Part shown: positions 35,906 to 43,960 of the stretch, one piece after another
How the letters are laid out: each line of letters opens with the position of its first letter
How positions within the stretch are numbered: the first letter of the stretch is position 1
NCBI GenBank assembly: GCA_903889565.1
Contig: CAISYC010000059.1
Location: 62,001-126,000 of the forward strand
Source: an uncultured beta proteobacterium
Lineage (GTDB): Bacteria; Pseudomonadota; Gammaproteobacteria; Burkholderiales; SG8-41
Length of the DNA: 64,000 bases
Direction of reading: 5' to 3'
The notes under the pieces: model-generated
Told to the model about the DNA's origin: nothing
The model's input: the letters and a program-made list of their open reading frames with translations, nothing else
The model's database searches: none
Position numbers and translations under genes: made by a program

Positions 35906-36459
35906 TTCCCTTTCGCGGTTTTCAGCAGCGGCGCCAGCGCCGCGGCGTGCGCCGCATCGCCGGCGCGCGCGGCGAGACGCGCGTGCGCATCCGGCGCGCG
36001 CAATGCCGGCGTCGCTTGCGCCAGCGCGCTTAGTAATTCTGATGTGAGTCGATCCAGCTGCGGACGGATGTCGCGCTGCAAATCCGGCGCGTTTTCGAAT
36101 GGCGGCAGGGCGGCGGCGCGCCATTTGCCGAGCCGCTCGTGCTGCGCGATTTTCGAGGCTTCGATCTGCGCCTGAAAAAAGGCGCTCGCTGCGGCCGGTT
36201 CAAGTCCGTAGTCTGGAGCCTGTTTGCCGATCGCTTCGACAATCTCGAGTTCGCGCGCAAGGTCTTCGACAGCGGCGCCCGAGTTCCATTTACTGCGCGC
36301 AACCGCATCGGCCAGCGCGAGACGCTGATCGATCAGATTGAGCAATTGTTCCAGCGGATCCTGTTTTGCGGCCTGCAGTGCGCAGCCGGCAAGCAGCAGA
36401 ATGACGGCAATGAGCGCGCTGCCGTCGCGCAGCGCGCGTTCAGACAATCGTGCGGCCAA
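35902..36459 (-). CDS. Secreted chorismate mutase, AroQ-gamma type
   Basis: 185-residue protein with a signal sequence (ALIAVILLLAGCALQ). The LAGC motif suggests it may be a lipoprotein. The chorismate mutase helix follows: PLEQLLNLIDQRLALADAVARSKWNSGAAVED (about 35-66; the Arg and Lys are the expected active-site residues), then LGKWRAAALPPF. Exported AroQ-gamma enzymes convert chorismate to prephenate outside the cytoplasm; their role is unclear and in some pathogens linked to virulence. The ATG lies 20 bases inside argF, so it is probably translated from the argD/argF transcript. Confidence 0.82.
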   Translation of the reverse strand: MAARLSERALRDGSALIAVILLLAGCALQAAKQDPLEQLLNLIDQRLALADAVARSKWNSGAAVEDLARELEIVEAIGKQAPDYGLEPAAASAFFQAQIEASKIAQHERLGKWRAAALPPFENAPDLQRDIRPQLDRLTSELLSALAQATPALRAPDAHARLAARAGDAAHAAALAPLLKTAKGN

Positions 36460-37360
36460 GCAGCAGAAATTCGATCAGTGCTTTCTGCACGTGCAGGCGG
36501 TTTTCGGCCTCGTCCCAGACCACGCTTTGCGGGCCATCGATCACCTCGGCGGCGACTTCCTCGCCGCGGTGCGCCGGCAGGCAGTGCATGAACAGCGCGT
36601 CGGGTTTGGCCAGCCGCATCATCTCGCCATCGACCTGCCAGTCTTCGAAGTCGCGCTTGCGCTCTTCGTTCTCGGCCTCGAAACCCATGCTGGTCCAGAC
36701 GTCGGTCGTGACAAGATCGGCGTCGCGCACCGCATCGTGCGGATTGGCGAACGATTCGAAATGCGCGCTGTTGATGCCGTTCACCTGTAAAGGCGTGAGT
36801 TCATAGCCGGGCGGCGTCGATACGTGCACCTTGAAACCGAAAATTTCCGCCGCCTGCAGCCAGGTGATGCAGACGTTGTTCGAGTCGCCGATCCATGCCA
36901 CCGTTTTGCCGCGGATCGATTTGCGGTGCTCGATGTAGGTGAAGATGTCGGCCATGATCTGGCAGGGATGGTATTCGTTGGTCAGGCCGTTGATCACCGG
37001 CACGCGCGAGTTCGAGGCGAAGCGCTCGATGATCGACTGCTCGAAGGTGCGGATCATGATGACGTCGACCATGCGCGAAATCACGCGCGCGACGTCTTCG
37101 AGCGGCTCGCCGCGGCCCATTTGCGTGTCGCGCGTCATCAGCGTGATGACCGAGCCGCCCAGCTGGTTCATGCCGGCTTCGAACGACACGCGGGTGCGCG
37201 TCGAGTGCTTCTCGAACACCATTGCCAGCGTGCGGTCCACCAGCGGCTGGTACGGCTCGTAGCGCTTGAACTTGTCCTTGATCCACAGTGCGCGCGCGAA
37301 CAGGTACTCGTATTCGTCGAGCGTGAAATCGCGGAATTGCAAATAGTGACGGAGTTCCAT
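36440..37360 (-). CDS. argF: Ornithine carbamoyltransferase
   Basis: 306-residue enzyme forming citrulline from ornithine and carbamoyl phosphate. The carbamoyl-phosphate loop is STRTRVSFEAGMNQLGG (about 54-70), HPCQIMADI is near residue 131, and the ornithine-site motif FMHCLPAHRGEEV is near 263-275, with the reactive cysteine. The gene follows argD by 32 bases on the same strand, so argD-argF form an arginine operon. The chorismate mutase gene overlaps its 3' end. Confidence 0.96.
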   Translation of the reverse strand: MELRHYLQFRDFTLDEYEYLFARALWIKDKFKRYEPYQPLVDRTLAMVFEKHSTRTRVSFEAGMNQLGGSVITLMTRDTQMGRGEPLEDVARVISRMVDVIMIRTFEQSIIERFASNSRVPVINGLTNEYHPCQIMADIFTYIEHRKSIRGKTVAWIGDSNNVCITWLQAAEIFGFKVHVSTPPGYELTPLQVNGINSAHFESFANPHDAVRDADLVTTDVWTSMGFEAENEERKRDFEDWQVDGEMMRLAKPDALFMHCLPAHRGEEVAAEVIDGPQSVVWDEAENRLHVQKALIEFLLLGRTIV

Positions 37361-37392
37361 CGCGGAAGAATCCCGGGTGCGTCAGCGCGTGC

Positions 37393-38598
37393 TCAGGCGG
37401 TTTTGACCGCGGCCGGCGCAATGTGGCTTTTGGCGAGGAAGCCGGCGATCAGCGCGCCCAGCTGCGTGACCAGCTGCTGGGCTTCGGCGCGTTGCATGTT
37501 CAGCGGCGGCAGCAGACGCACCACATTGTCGGCGGTGACGTTGATCAACAGCCCCTCGGCCAATGCATCCTTGACCAGCTGGTTGCATTCGACCTCGAGC
37601 TCGATGCCTATCATCAGACCCTTGTTGCGAATCTCGCGCACGCCGCTGCTGCCGGCCAGCGCATTGCGCAGGCCGTCATGGATGAATTCGCCGATGGCGA
37701 CGGCATTCGCCATCAGCTTTTCGTCGTCGATAATGGCGAGGGTTTCGAGCGCGGCGGCGCAGGCCAGCGGATTGCCGCCGAAGGTCGAGCCGTGGTTGCC
37801 GGGTTTAAACACGCCGGCGGCGGGGCCGGCGGCGAGGCAGGCGCCGATCGGCACGCCGGAGGCGAGGCCCTTGGCCAGCGTCATCACATCGGGCTTCACG
37901 CCGGAGTGCTGGAACGCGAACCACTTGCCGGTGCGGCCGATGCCGCTTTGCACTTCGTCGAGCATCAGCAGCCAGCCGTTGGCGTCGCAAATTTCGCGCA
38001 GGCCGTTGAGGTAGCCGTCATGACAGATGTTGATGCCGCCTTCGCCCTGAATCAGTTCGACCAGCACGGCGACGACGTTGCGGTTGTTCTGCGCGACTTT
38101 CCTGACTGCTGCGAGGTCGTCGAACGGCACGCGCACGAAGCCCGGCACCAGCGGCTCGAAACCGGCCTGAACCTTGCGACTGCCGGTCGCCGACAGCGTG
38201 GCAATGGTGCGCCCGTGGAACGCTTTTTCGAGCACGATAATGGCCGGCGCATCGATGCCCTTGTGGTGGCCGTAGAGGCGCGCCAGCTTGATCGCCGCTT
38301 CGTTGGCTTCGCAGCCGGAATTGCAGAAGAACACTTCGTCCATGCCGGAGATCGCGGCGAGCCGCTCGCCAAGTTGTTCCTGACGCTCGATTTCGTAGAG
38401 GTTGGAGGTATGGATCAGCTTGGCAGCCTGCTCGCAGATCGCCTTGACCAGCCGCGGATGGCTGTGACCGACCCCGCACACTGCAATGCCGGCGAGCGCG
38501 TCGAGGTAGCGTTTGCCCTGCTTGTCCCACAGCCAGCAGCCTTCGCCGCGCTCGAAGGCGACGGGCAGGCGCTTGTAGGTGTGCATGACGTGCGACAT
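37393..38598 (-). CDS. argD: Acetylornithine aminotransferase
   Basis: 401-residue class III PLP aminotransferase. It carries LDALAGIAVCGVGHSHPRLV near residues 28-47 and FFCNSGCEANEAAIKLAR (about 92-109), which binds the PLP phosphate. LDEVQSGIGRTGKWFAFQ follows, and the PLP lysine is in MTLAKGLASGVPIGA (about 240-254). The context with argF supports N-acetylornithine as substrate; succinyldiaminopimelate is a common second substrate. The 5' leader contains a 7-base stem (38623-38642) of unknown meaning. Confidence 0.95.
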   Translation of the reverse strand: MSHVMHTYKRLPVAFERGEGCWLWDKQGKRYLDALAGIAVCGVGHSHPRLVKAICEQAAKLIHTSNLYEIERQEQLGERLAAISGMDEVFFCNSGCEANEAAIKLARLYGHHKGIDAPAIIVLEKAFHGRTIATLSATGSRKVQAGFEPLVPGFVRVPFDDLAAVRKVAQNNRNVVAVLVELIQGEGGINICHDGYLNGLREICDANGWLLMLDEVQSGIGRTGKWFAFQHSGVKPDVMTLAKGLASGVPIGACLAAGPAAGVFKPGNHGSTFGGNPLACAAALETLAIIDDEKLMANAVAIGEFIHDGLRNALAGSSGVREIRNKGLMIGIELEVECNQLVKDALAEGLLINVTADNVVRLLPPLNMQRAEAQQLVTQLGALIAGFLAKSHIAPAAVKTA

Positions 38599-38764
38599 CG
38601 CGTTTCAACTCCCAAAAGCAAGACGGCGGCTGCCGCCGCCGTGAATCATAAAAACTTCAAAATCTGCTGCCGGCTAACCGGCATTGAACGAATAGTGTGT
38701 GCCAAACCGCCGCCGCGGTGCAAGTGAAATTTTGGTGTCAGGCGACGCTGGTAAACTAGCCCGC

Positions 38765-39103
38765 ATGTTTCTCGATGCCCTCGAAATCGTCATCCTCGGT
38801 ACCACCCTCGAGGGCCGGCAATTCCGGCCCAGTGACTGGGCCGAACGCCTGTGCGGCATGATGTCGGTGTTCGGCGAAGACCGGCATCTGAGTTACTCCC
38901 CCTATCTGAAGCCGATGATGACTTCCGGGGTGCGCTGCGTGGTGGTCGACCGGGAACTGGAGCAGATCGATCCGGCGGCCTATGCGTTTCTGCTCGGCTT
39001 CGCGCGGGACAACGAACTGACGATGCGGCCCGGACGGCGCAAACCGCGTCCGGGTCAGACGGCGCCGGCGGGCGGCGCCGGTGACGCTACGCCATCGCCT
39101 TGA
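38765..39103 (+). CDS. DUF3579 domain protein
   Basis: 112-residue uncharacterised protein beginning [20 protein letters not shown], followed by [28 protein letters not shown]-like sequence and [19 protein letters not shown], which match the DUF3579 family found mainly in Betaproteobacteria. The last 20 residues are proline/glycine-rich and variable. It is divergent from argD and convergent with rpsT, whose 3' end it overlaps by 17 bases. That argD-DUF3579-rpsT arrangement is common in the group. Function unknown; no catalytic motif seen. Confidence 0.85.
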   Translation: MFLDALEIVILGTTLEGRQFRPSDWAERLCGMMSVFGEDRHLSYSPYLKPMMTSGVRCVVVDRELEQIDPAAYAFLLGFARDNELTMRPGRRKPRPGQTAPAGGAGDATPSP

Positions 39104-39350
39104 TCGCGGCGGACAGGCGGCTCTTGTGGCGCGAGGCCTTGTTCTTGTGCACGATCTTCTTGTCGGCAATCGTGTCGATCACCTTGGTGGCGTCGCGCAG
39201 GACGCCGCGCGCCGCGACCTTGTCGCCGTTCTTGATCGCCGCTTGCACGCTTTTGATCGCGGTGCGCAGTTTCGAGCGCAGGCTCGCGTTGTGGGCGCGA
39301 CGCTGGATGCTCTGGCGCGCTGCTTTTTTCGCTGATGCTATATTGGCCAT
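39087..39350 (-). CDS. rpsT: 30S ribosomal protein S20
   Basis: 87-residue basic helical protein: it begins [20 protein letters not shown] and contains [12 protein letters not shown] and [20 protein letters not shown], the standard S20 sequence. It binds 16S rRNA in the 30S subunit. The gene is divergent from murJ, the usual bacterial arrangement, and has its own promoter at 39413-39441. Its last 17 bases are antisense to the end of the DUF3579 gene. Confidence 0.97.
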   Translation of the reverse strand: MANIASAKKAARQSIQRRAHNASLRSKLRTAIKSVQAAIKNGDKVAARGVLRDATKVIDTIADKKIVHKNKASRHKSRLSAAIKAMA

Positions 39351-39412
39351 GATTACTCCGCTGACTTCGCTGATCGCCGCCGGATTGTCGGGGGACGGCT
39401 AAAAAGGGCGCT

Positions 39413-39441
39413 ATGATACGGCTGTCGCGCCCATTTAGCAA
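39413..39441 (-). promoter_or_regulatory. Promoter of rpsT
   Basis: On the minus strand TTGCTA (39441-39436) is followed after exactly 17 bases by TATCAT (39418-39413). Transcription would begin near 39406, giving a leader of about 55 bases before the rpsT ATG at 39350. Both boxes match the sigma-70 consensus at four or five positions. Confidence 0.6.
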
Positions 39442-39486
39442 GCAGAATCACCGGTTTAGCGCGCCCCCGTAGAAGGTCTTAAGACT

Positions 39487-41022
39487 ATGAATTTGTTGAA
39501 GGCGCTGGCCACCGTCAGCAGTATGACGCTGGTTTCGCGGGTGCTCGGCTTTGTGCGCGACACGGTGATCGCGCGCGCATTCGGCGCCGGGGTGGCCACC
39601 GACGCGTTTTTTGTCGCGTTCAAAATTCCCAACCTATTGCGGCGGCTGTTTGCGGAGGGTGCGTTTGCGCAGGCCTTCGTGCCGATACTGGCCGAATACA
39701 AGGAGCGCCGCGGCGAGGCGGATACCCGAGCGCTGGTCGATCGCGTGTCGGGTTTGCTCGCGCTGGCTCTGTTCGTGGTGACTCTGCTCGGCGTGCTGGC
39801 GGCGCCATTCATCGTGCAGATCAGCGCGCCCGGGTTCTCGGCGGATGCGCAGAAATTCGAGCTGACCACCGGCCTGCTGCGCGTGACGTTTCCGTACATT
39901 TTTTTCATTTCTCTGGTTTCGCTGGCCGGCGGAATACTCAACACCTACAGCAAGTTTTCGGTGCCGGCATTGACGCCGGCGCTGCTCAACATTTCGTTCA
40001 TCGTCTTCACCTTATGGCTGGCGCCGTACTTCGATCCGCCGGTCATGGCACTGGGATGGGCGGTGTTTTGCGGCGGTGTGCTGCAACTCGCGTTTCAGGT
40101 GCCGCATCTGCACCGGCTTGGCCTGCTGCCGCGCTTCAAGCTTGACTTCGGCAACGAGGGCGTGTGGCGCGTGATCCGGCAGATGGGGCCGGCGGTGTTC
40201 GGCGTGTCGATCAGCCAGATCAGCCTGTTGATCAACACGATTTTCGCCTCGTTTCTGGTCACCGGCAGCGTGTCGTGGCTGTACTACGCCGACCGCCTGA
40301 TGGAATTTCCGACCGGCATGCTGGGGGTTGCACTGAGCACCATTCTGCTGCCGAGCCTCGCCAAGCATTACGCCGACGAATCGCCGCAGGAATACGCCAA
40401 GCTGCTCGACTGGGGTTTGCGGCTGACGCTGATGCTGGCCCTGCCGTCGGCGGTCGCGCTGGCGTTACTGGCGGTGCCGCTGATCACGACGCTGTTTCAC
40501 TACGGCGAGTTTTCCGTCACCGACGTGATGATGACGCGCAACGCTCTGATTGCGTATAGCGCGGGGCTGCTCGGCCTCATCCTGGTCAAGGTGCTGGCGC
40601 CCGGATTCTATGCGCGCCAGAACATCCGTACGCCGGTCAAGATTGCACTGATTTCGCTGGGCGCCACGCAGGCGATGAACCTGTTGTTCATGTGGCCGCT
40701 GAAGCACGCCGGGCTTGCGCTGTCGATCGGGCTTGGCGCCTGCCTTAACGCCGGCCTGCTCTATCGACAACTGCGCGTGCATGGCATCTATACGCCGCAG
40801 CCGGGCTGGATCGTATTTGCGGCCAAGATCGGCATTGCCATTGTGGCGATGGGGCTTTGCCTGTGGTTCGGCGCCGGCCGCGCCGACAGCTGGCTGGCTG
40901 CCCGCGCCGCCGCGCGCGTGTTGCGCCTGGGCGGCCTCGTGCTGGTCGGCGTGATCGCTTATTTTGCGACCTTGTGGCTGCTTGGATTTCGTGTGCGCGA
41001 TTTCGCGCGGCGCGCGGCTTGA
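39487..41022 (+). CDS. murJ: Lipid II flippase MurJ
   Basis: 511-residue polytopic membrane protein of the MVF/MurJ family with about 14 transmembrane helices. It begins [25 protein letters not shown], and [22 protein letters not shown] and [16 protein letters not shown] are strict MurJ signatures containing the essential arginines of TM1-2. It moves lipid-linked peptidoglycan precursor across the inner membrane. The ATG is preceded by GAAGG and by a 10-base palindrome GTCTTAAGAC (39476-39485). Divergent from rpsT. Confidence 0.95.
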   Translation: MNLLKALATVSSMTLVSRVLGFVRDTVIARAFGAGVATDAFFVAFKIPNLLRRLFAEGAFAQAFVPILAEYKERRGEADTRALVDRVSGLLALALFVVTLLGVLAAPFIVQISAPGFSADAQKFELTTGLLRVTFPYIFFISLVSLAGGILNTYSKFSVPALTPALLNISFIVFTLWLAPYFDPPVMALGWAVFCGGVLQLAFQVPHLHRLGLLPRFKLDFGNEGVWRVIRQMGPAVFGVSISQISLLINTIFASFLVTGSVSWLYYADRLMEFPTGMLGVALSTILLPSLAKHYADESPQEYAKLLDWGLRLTLMLALPSAVALALLAVPLITTLFHYGEFSVTDVMMTRNALIAYSAGLLGLILVKVLAPGFYARQNIRTPVKIALISLGATQAMNLLFMWPLKHAGLALSIGLGACLNAGLLYRQLRVHGIYTPQPGWIVFAAKIGIAIVAMGLCLWFGAGRADSWLAARAAARVLRLGGLVLVGVIAYFATLWLLGFRVRDFARRAA

Positions 41023-41047
41023 GCAATCGGGCCGTCGCAGGTATCCT
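41019..41047 (+). promoter_or_regulatory. Candidate promoter for the transglutaminase-like gene
   Basis: TTGAGC (41019-41024) and TATCCT (41042-41047) are spaced by 17 bases, starting at the very end of murJ. The implied leader of about 140 bases includes a GC-rich hairpin (CCCGCG...CGCGGG, near 41080-41100). Confidence 0.35.
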
Positions 41048-41193
41048 AGCTTCCCCATGCGAGCTGCCCCCCCACTGGCCCGCGCGGTTTCCGCGGGTCA
41101 TCCCAACAAGCCTCCCTCCCGGTAGGGCTGTCGCCGCGTCGTGCACGCGGCAGGTCTTTGACTATCCGGGATATCAACTTCAGAGGTGTGACC

Positions 41194-42312
41194 ATGAACA
41201 GACGGGAATTCATCAGGAAAACCACGAGCGCATTGCCGGCTGCGGCCGCAATGTCCGTGATGCCGCAGTTTGTATCGAATGCGCTGGCGGCCGCGGCCGA
41301 CAAATGGCGCGTATTCGAAGTGACCACCAAGGTCGGCGTGCTCACACCCGCCGGTGTGTCGCGTGTGTGGTTGCCGCTGCCGCTGGCCGCTGACACCGAT
41401 TTCCAGAAAAATCTCGGCAGCACCTGGAGCGCTGAAGGCGGCACCGCGACCGTTGTGACCGACGGCAAGTACGGCGCCGAGATGCTTTATTTCGAAGCGT
41501 CGTCGTCGGACAAGGTGCCGGCGGTTCAGGTGACGAGCCGTTTTGCGACACGCGATCGCGCGGTCGATCTGTCCAAGCCCGGCAGCGGTGCGAAGGCTGA
41601 CCGCGTGGAATTGCAGCGCTATCTGGCGCCGACCGAATTGATTCCGACTGACGGCATAGTGCGCGACACCGCGCGCGCGATCACCAAAAATGCCGGCGCC
41701 GGCGAGATCGAAAAGGCGCGCGCGATTTACGAGTGGATTGTCGAGAACACCTACCGCGATCCGAAGACGCGCGGTTGCGGCGTCGGCGACATCAAATATC
41801 TGCTCGAATCGAAAAATCTCGGCGGCAAGTGCGCCGACCTCAATGCCCTGTTCGTCGGCCTTGCCCGTGCCAGCGGCATTCCCGCGCGCGATATCTACGG
41901 CGTGCGCGTGGCGAAATCGGGGTTCGGTTACCGCAGTCTGGGTGTGGGCACCGACATCGTTACGCGGGCCCAGCATTGCCGCGCCGAGTTTTATTCGGCC
42001 GCCTACGGCTGGGTGCCGGTTGATCCGGCCGATGTGCGCAAGGTGGTGCTTGAAGAGCGCGCCGACGGCCAGCTGCTGACGCTCGACGACCAGCAGGTGA
42101 GAGCCGCGCGCGCAAGATTGTTCGGTTCGTGGGAAATGAACTGGCTCGCATTCAACACTGCGGCCGATGTCGCATTGCCGAAATCAGCGAACGGCAAGAT
42201 CGGTTTTCTGATGTATCCGCAGGCGGAAACGGCATCCGGCCGGCTCGACAGTCTGGACCCGGATAACTTCCGCTACACGATGACGGCGCAGGAGCTGACT
42301 TCGTTTGGATGA
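41194..42312 (+). CDS. Tat-exported transglutaminase-like protein
   Basis: 372-residue protein. The N-terminus MNRREFIRKTTSALPAAAA is a twin-arginine leader, so it is folded in the cytoplasm and exported to the periplasm. The transglutaminase/protease-like core is around residues 170-290: ARAIYEWIVENTYRDP, then GGKCADLNALFVGLARASGIPAR, with the candidate nucleophilic cysteine at about 213. QHCRAEFYSAAYGWVPVDPAD follows, supplying histidine and aspartate. The activity (peptide hydrolysis or amide transfer) is unknown. AGAGGTG precedes the ATG at 41194. The TlpA-like gene follows and may belong to the same unit. Confidence 0.84.
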   Translation: MNRREFIRKTTSALPAAAAMSVMPQFVSNALAAAADKWRVFEVTTKVGVLTPAGVSRVWLPLPLAADTDFQKNLGSTWSAEGGTATVVTDGKYGAEMLYFEASSSDKVPAVQVTSRFATRDRAVDLSKPGSGAKADRVELQRYLAPTELIPTDGIVRDTARAITKNAGAGEIEKARAIYEWIVENTYRDPKTRGCGVGDIKYLLESKNLGGKCADLNALFVGLARASGIPARDIYGVRVAKSGFGYRSLGVGTDIVTRAQHCRAEFYSAAYGWVPVDPADVRKVVLEERADGQLLTLDDQQVRAARARLFGSWEMNWLAFNTAADVALPKSANGKIGFLMYPQAETASGRLDSLDPDNFRYTMTAQELTSFG

Positions 42313-42320
42313 CCGTGTGC

Positions 42321-42353
42321 CGGAACGCGGCCGCAGTTGCCGGCGGCGTTCCG
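42321..42353. terminator. GC-rich hairpin after the transglutaminase-like gene
   Basis: CGGAACGC (42321-42328) pairs with GCGTTCCG (42346-42353), with further pairing inside. It begins nine bases after the stop codon. There is no T-tract, so it may stabilise mRNA or weakly terminate rather than act as a classic terminator. Confidence 0.35.
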
Positions 42354-42387
42354 TTGGTCGCATGACGCCTTCATCCGGCCCCGCACG

Positions 42388-42918
42388 ATGAGCCACCGCG
42401 GCGCAATCGCTCTGCTGCTGTGTGTCGTCATGGTGACCGCTGCCGGCGGTATCCGCGCCCAGGCGCTCAGTCCCTGGGGCGGCGGCACGCTTCCACCGAT
42501 CGAACTGGCCGATCTCGACGGCATCAAGCACCGCCTTGCCGATTTTCGCGGGCAGGTCGTGCTGGTCAATTTCTGGGCGACCTGGTGCGAACCCTGCCGC
42601 GAGGAGATGCCTTCGATGCAGCGTCTGAAAAAGCGTCTCGCCGGGCGGCCGTTCGTTGTGCTCGCAGTCAATGTCGGCGAGGGCGAGACGCGGATCGGCG
42701 AGTTTCTGCAGAAGGAGCCGTTTGATTTCGTGTTTCTGCGCGATCACAGCAGCGCGGCGATGAAAGCGTGGCGGGTGCGCGCGCTGCCGGCGAGTTTTCT
42801 GGTCGGCGCCGATGGCCGTGTCCGCTACAGCCGCACCGGCGAACTCAACTGGGACGCGCCCGCGCTGCTGCCTTTGATCGAACGTCTGTTGCGCGAACCG
42901 GCGGCTCAGAGGTCGTAG
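42388..42918 (+). CDS. TlpA/ResA-like thioredoxin-fold protein
   Basis: 176-residue exported thiol-disulfide protein. The hydrophobic leader is residues 5-25. VNFWATWCEPCREEMPSMQ contains the active pair C67-x-x-C70. The cis-proline region is RALPASFLVGADG. The GRPFVVLAVNVGEGE stretch and overall form fit TlpA/ResA proteins, which reduce disulfides of periplasmic proteins such as apocytochrome c. The ATG at 42388 gives a normal leader. It converges with cysB, overlapping its end by 13 bases. Confidence 0.88.
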   Translation: MSHRGAIALLLCVVMVTAAGGIRAQALSPWGGGTLPPIELADLDGIKHRLADFRGQVVLVNFWATWCEPCREEMPSMQRLKKRLAGRPFVVLAVNVGEGETRIGEFLQKEPFDFVFLRDHSSAAMKAWRVRALPASFLVGADGRVRYSRTGELNWDAPALLPLIERLLREPAAQRS

Positions 42919-43850
42919 TCGATTTTTGGTTTTCTGTGCACCGCATCATCGACGACTTTGCGGCTTAACTGCGGCGCGAACATGGCGATGAAATCGTAGA
43001 TATAGCCGCGCAGATAGGCGTTGCGCGGAATGCCGATGCGCGTGGTGCTCGATTCGAACAGGTGGCTGGCGTCCATCGCGCGCAGGTTTTTGTCCTGCTC
43101 CGGATCGAACGCCATGTTGGCGAGGATGCCGATGCCGAGCCCGAGCGCAACATAGGTTTTGATGACGTCGGAATCGATCGCGGTCAGAACCACATTCGGT
43201 TTGAGCCCCTTTGATTCGAACGCGTGGTTGATCTGCGAGCGCCCGGTGAAGGCGGTGTCGTAGGTGATGATCGGATGGCGCGCGATTTCGTCGATGGTCA
43301 GCGTTTTCTTCTTGAGTATCGGGTGATCGGGCGGCGCGACTACGCAGCGGTTCCACGCATAGCACGGCAGCATCACCAGTTCTTCGTAGTTCGCGATCGC
43401 CTCTGTCGCAATGCAGAAATCGGCTTCGCCGCTGATGGCGAACTGGCAGACCTGCACCGGATTGCCCTGGATCAGTCCCAGCTTGACCTTGGGGTAGCGC
43501 TGGCTGAAACGGCGTATCACCTCGGGCAGCGCATAGCGGGCCTGTGTGTGTGTGGTCGCGATGGTCAGCTTGCCGGCATCCTGGTTCGAATAATCGGCTG
43601 CCGCCTGCTTCAGATTCTCGGCTTCGTGCAGGATGCGCTCGGCGATTTCGAGCACGGCTTTGCCGGGCGGGGTTACCGCCACCACGCGCTTGCCATTGCG
43701 CACGAAGATCTCGACGCCCAGTTCGTCTTCGAGCAGGCGAATCTGTTTGCTGATGCCCGGTTGCGAGGTGTGCAGGGATTCCGCCGCCGCCGACAAATTG
43801 AGCCCCTGTTTGCTGACCTCGACAAGATAGCGTAATTGCTGAATTTTCAT
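42906..43850 (-). CDS. cysB: CysB-type LysR regulator of sulfur assimilation
   Basis: 314-residue LysR-family activator. The helix-turn-helix is in residues 1-60 (MKIQQLRYLVEVSKQGLNLS, SLHTSQPGISKQIRLLEDELG), the form specific to CysB/Cbl. The effector domain has ATTHTQARYALPEVI (about 98-112) and GNPVQVCQFAISGEADFCIATEA, which bind sulfate or N-acetylserine in CysB. It is divergent from the sulfite reductase gene with a 110-base AT-rich region between starts, which is the expected site of action. The close relative Cbl cannot be excluded. Confidence 0.9.
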   Translation of the reverse strand: MKIQQLRYLVEVSKQGLNLSAAAESLHTSQPGISKQIRLLEDELGVEIFVRNGKRVVAVTPPGKAVLEIAERILHEAENLKQAAADYSNQDAGKLTIATTHTQARYALPEVIRRFSQRYPKVKLGLIQGNPVQVCQFAISGEADFCIATEAIANYEELVMLPCYAWNRCVVAPPDHPILKKKTLTIDEIARHPIITYDTAFTGRSQINHAFESKGLKPNVVLTAIDSDVIKTYVALGLGIGILANMAFDPEQDKNLRAMDASHLFESSTTRIGIPRNAYLRGYIYDFIAMFAPQLSRKVVDDAVHRKPKIDYDL

Positions 43851-43883
43851 GATGTTATATGCAAATAATCATTGGTTATTTAA

Positions 43884-43913
43884 TTGTAACATAACAGTCT
43901 TTAGCGCTATAAC
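43884..43913 (+). promoter_or_regulatory. Candidate promoter of the sulfite reductase gene
   Basis: Within the AT-rich divergent region, TTGTAA (43884-43889) and TATAAC (43908-43913) are separated by 18 bases. The flanking AT-rich sequence (43855-43900, with repeated TTATTTAAT-like stretches) would suit binding by the adjacent CysB protein. This is a visual match only. Confidence 0.4.
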
Positions 43914-43960
43914 GCACCATTGATACCATGCGGGTCGCCCAAAAAACAAGCCTATAAAAC

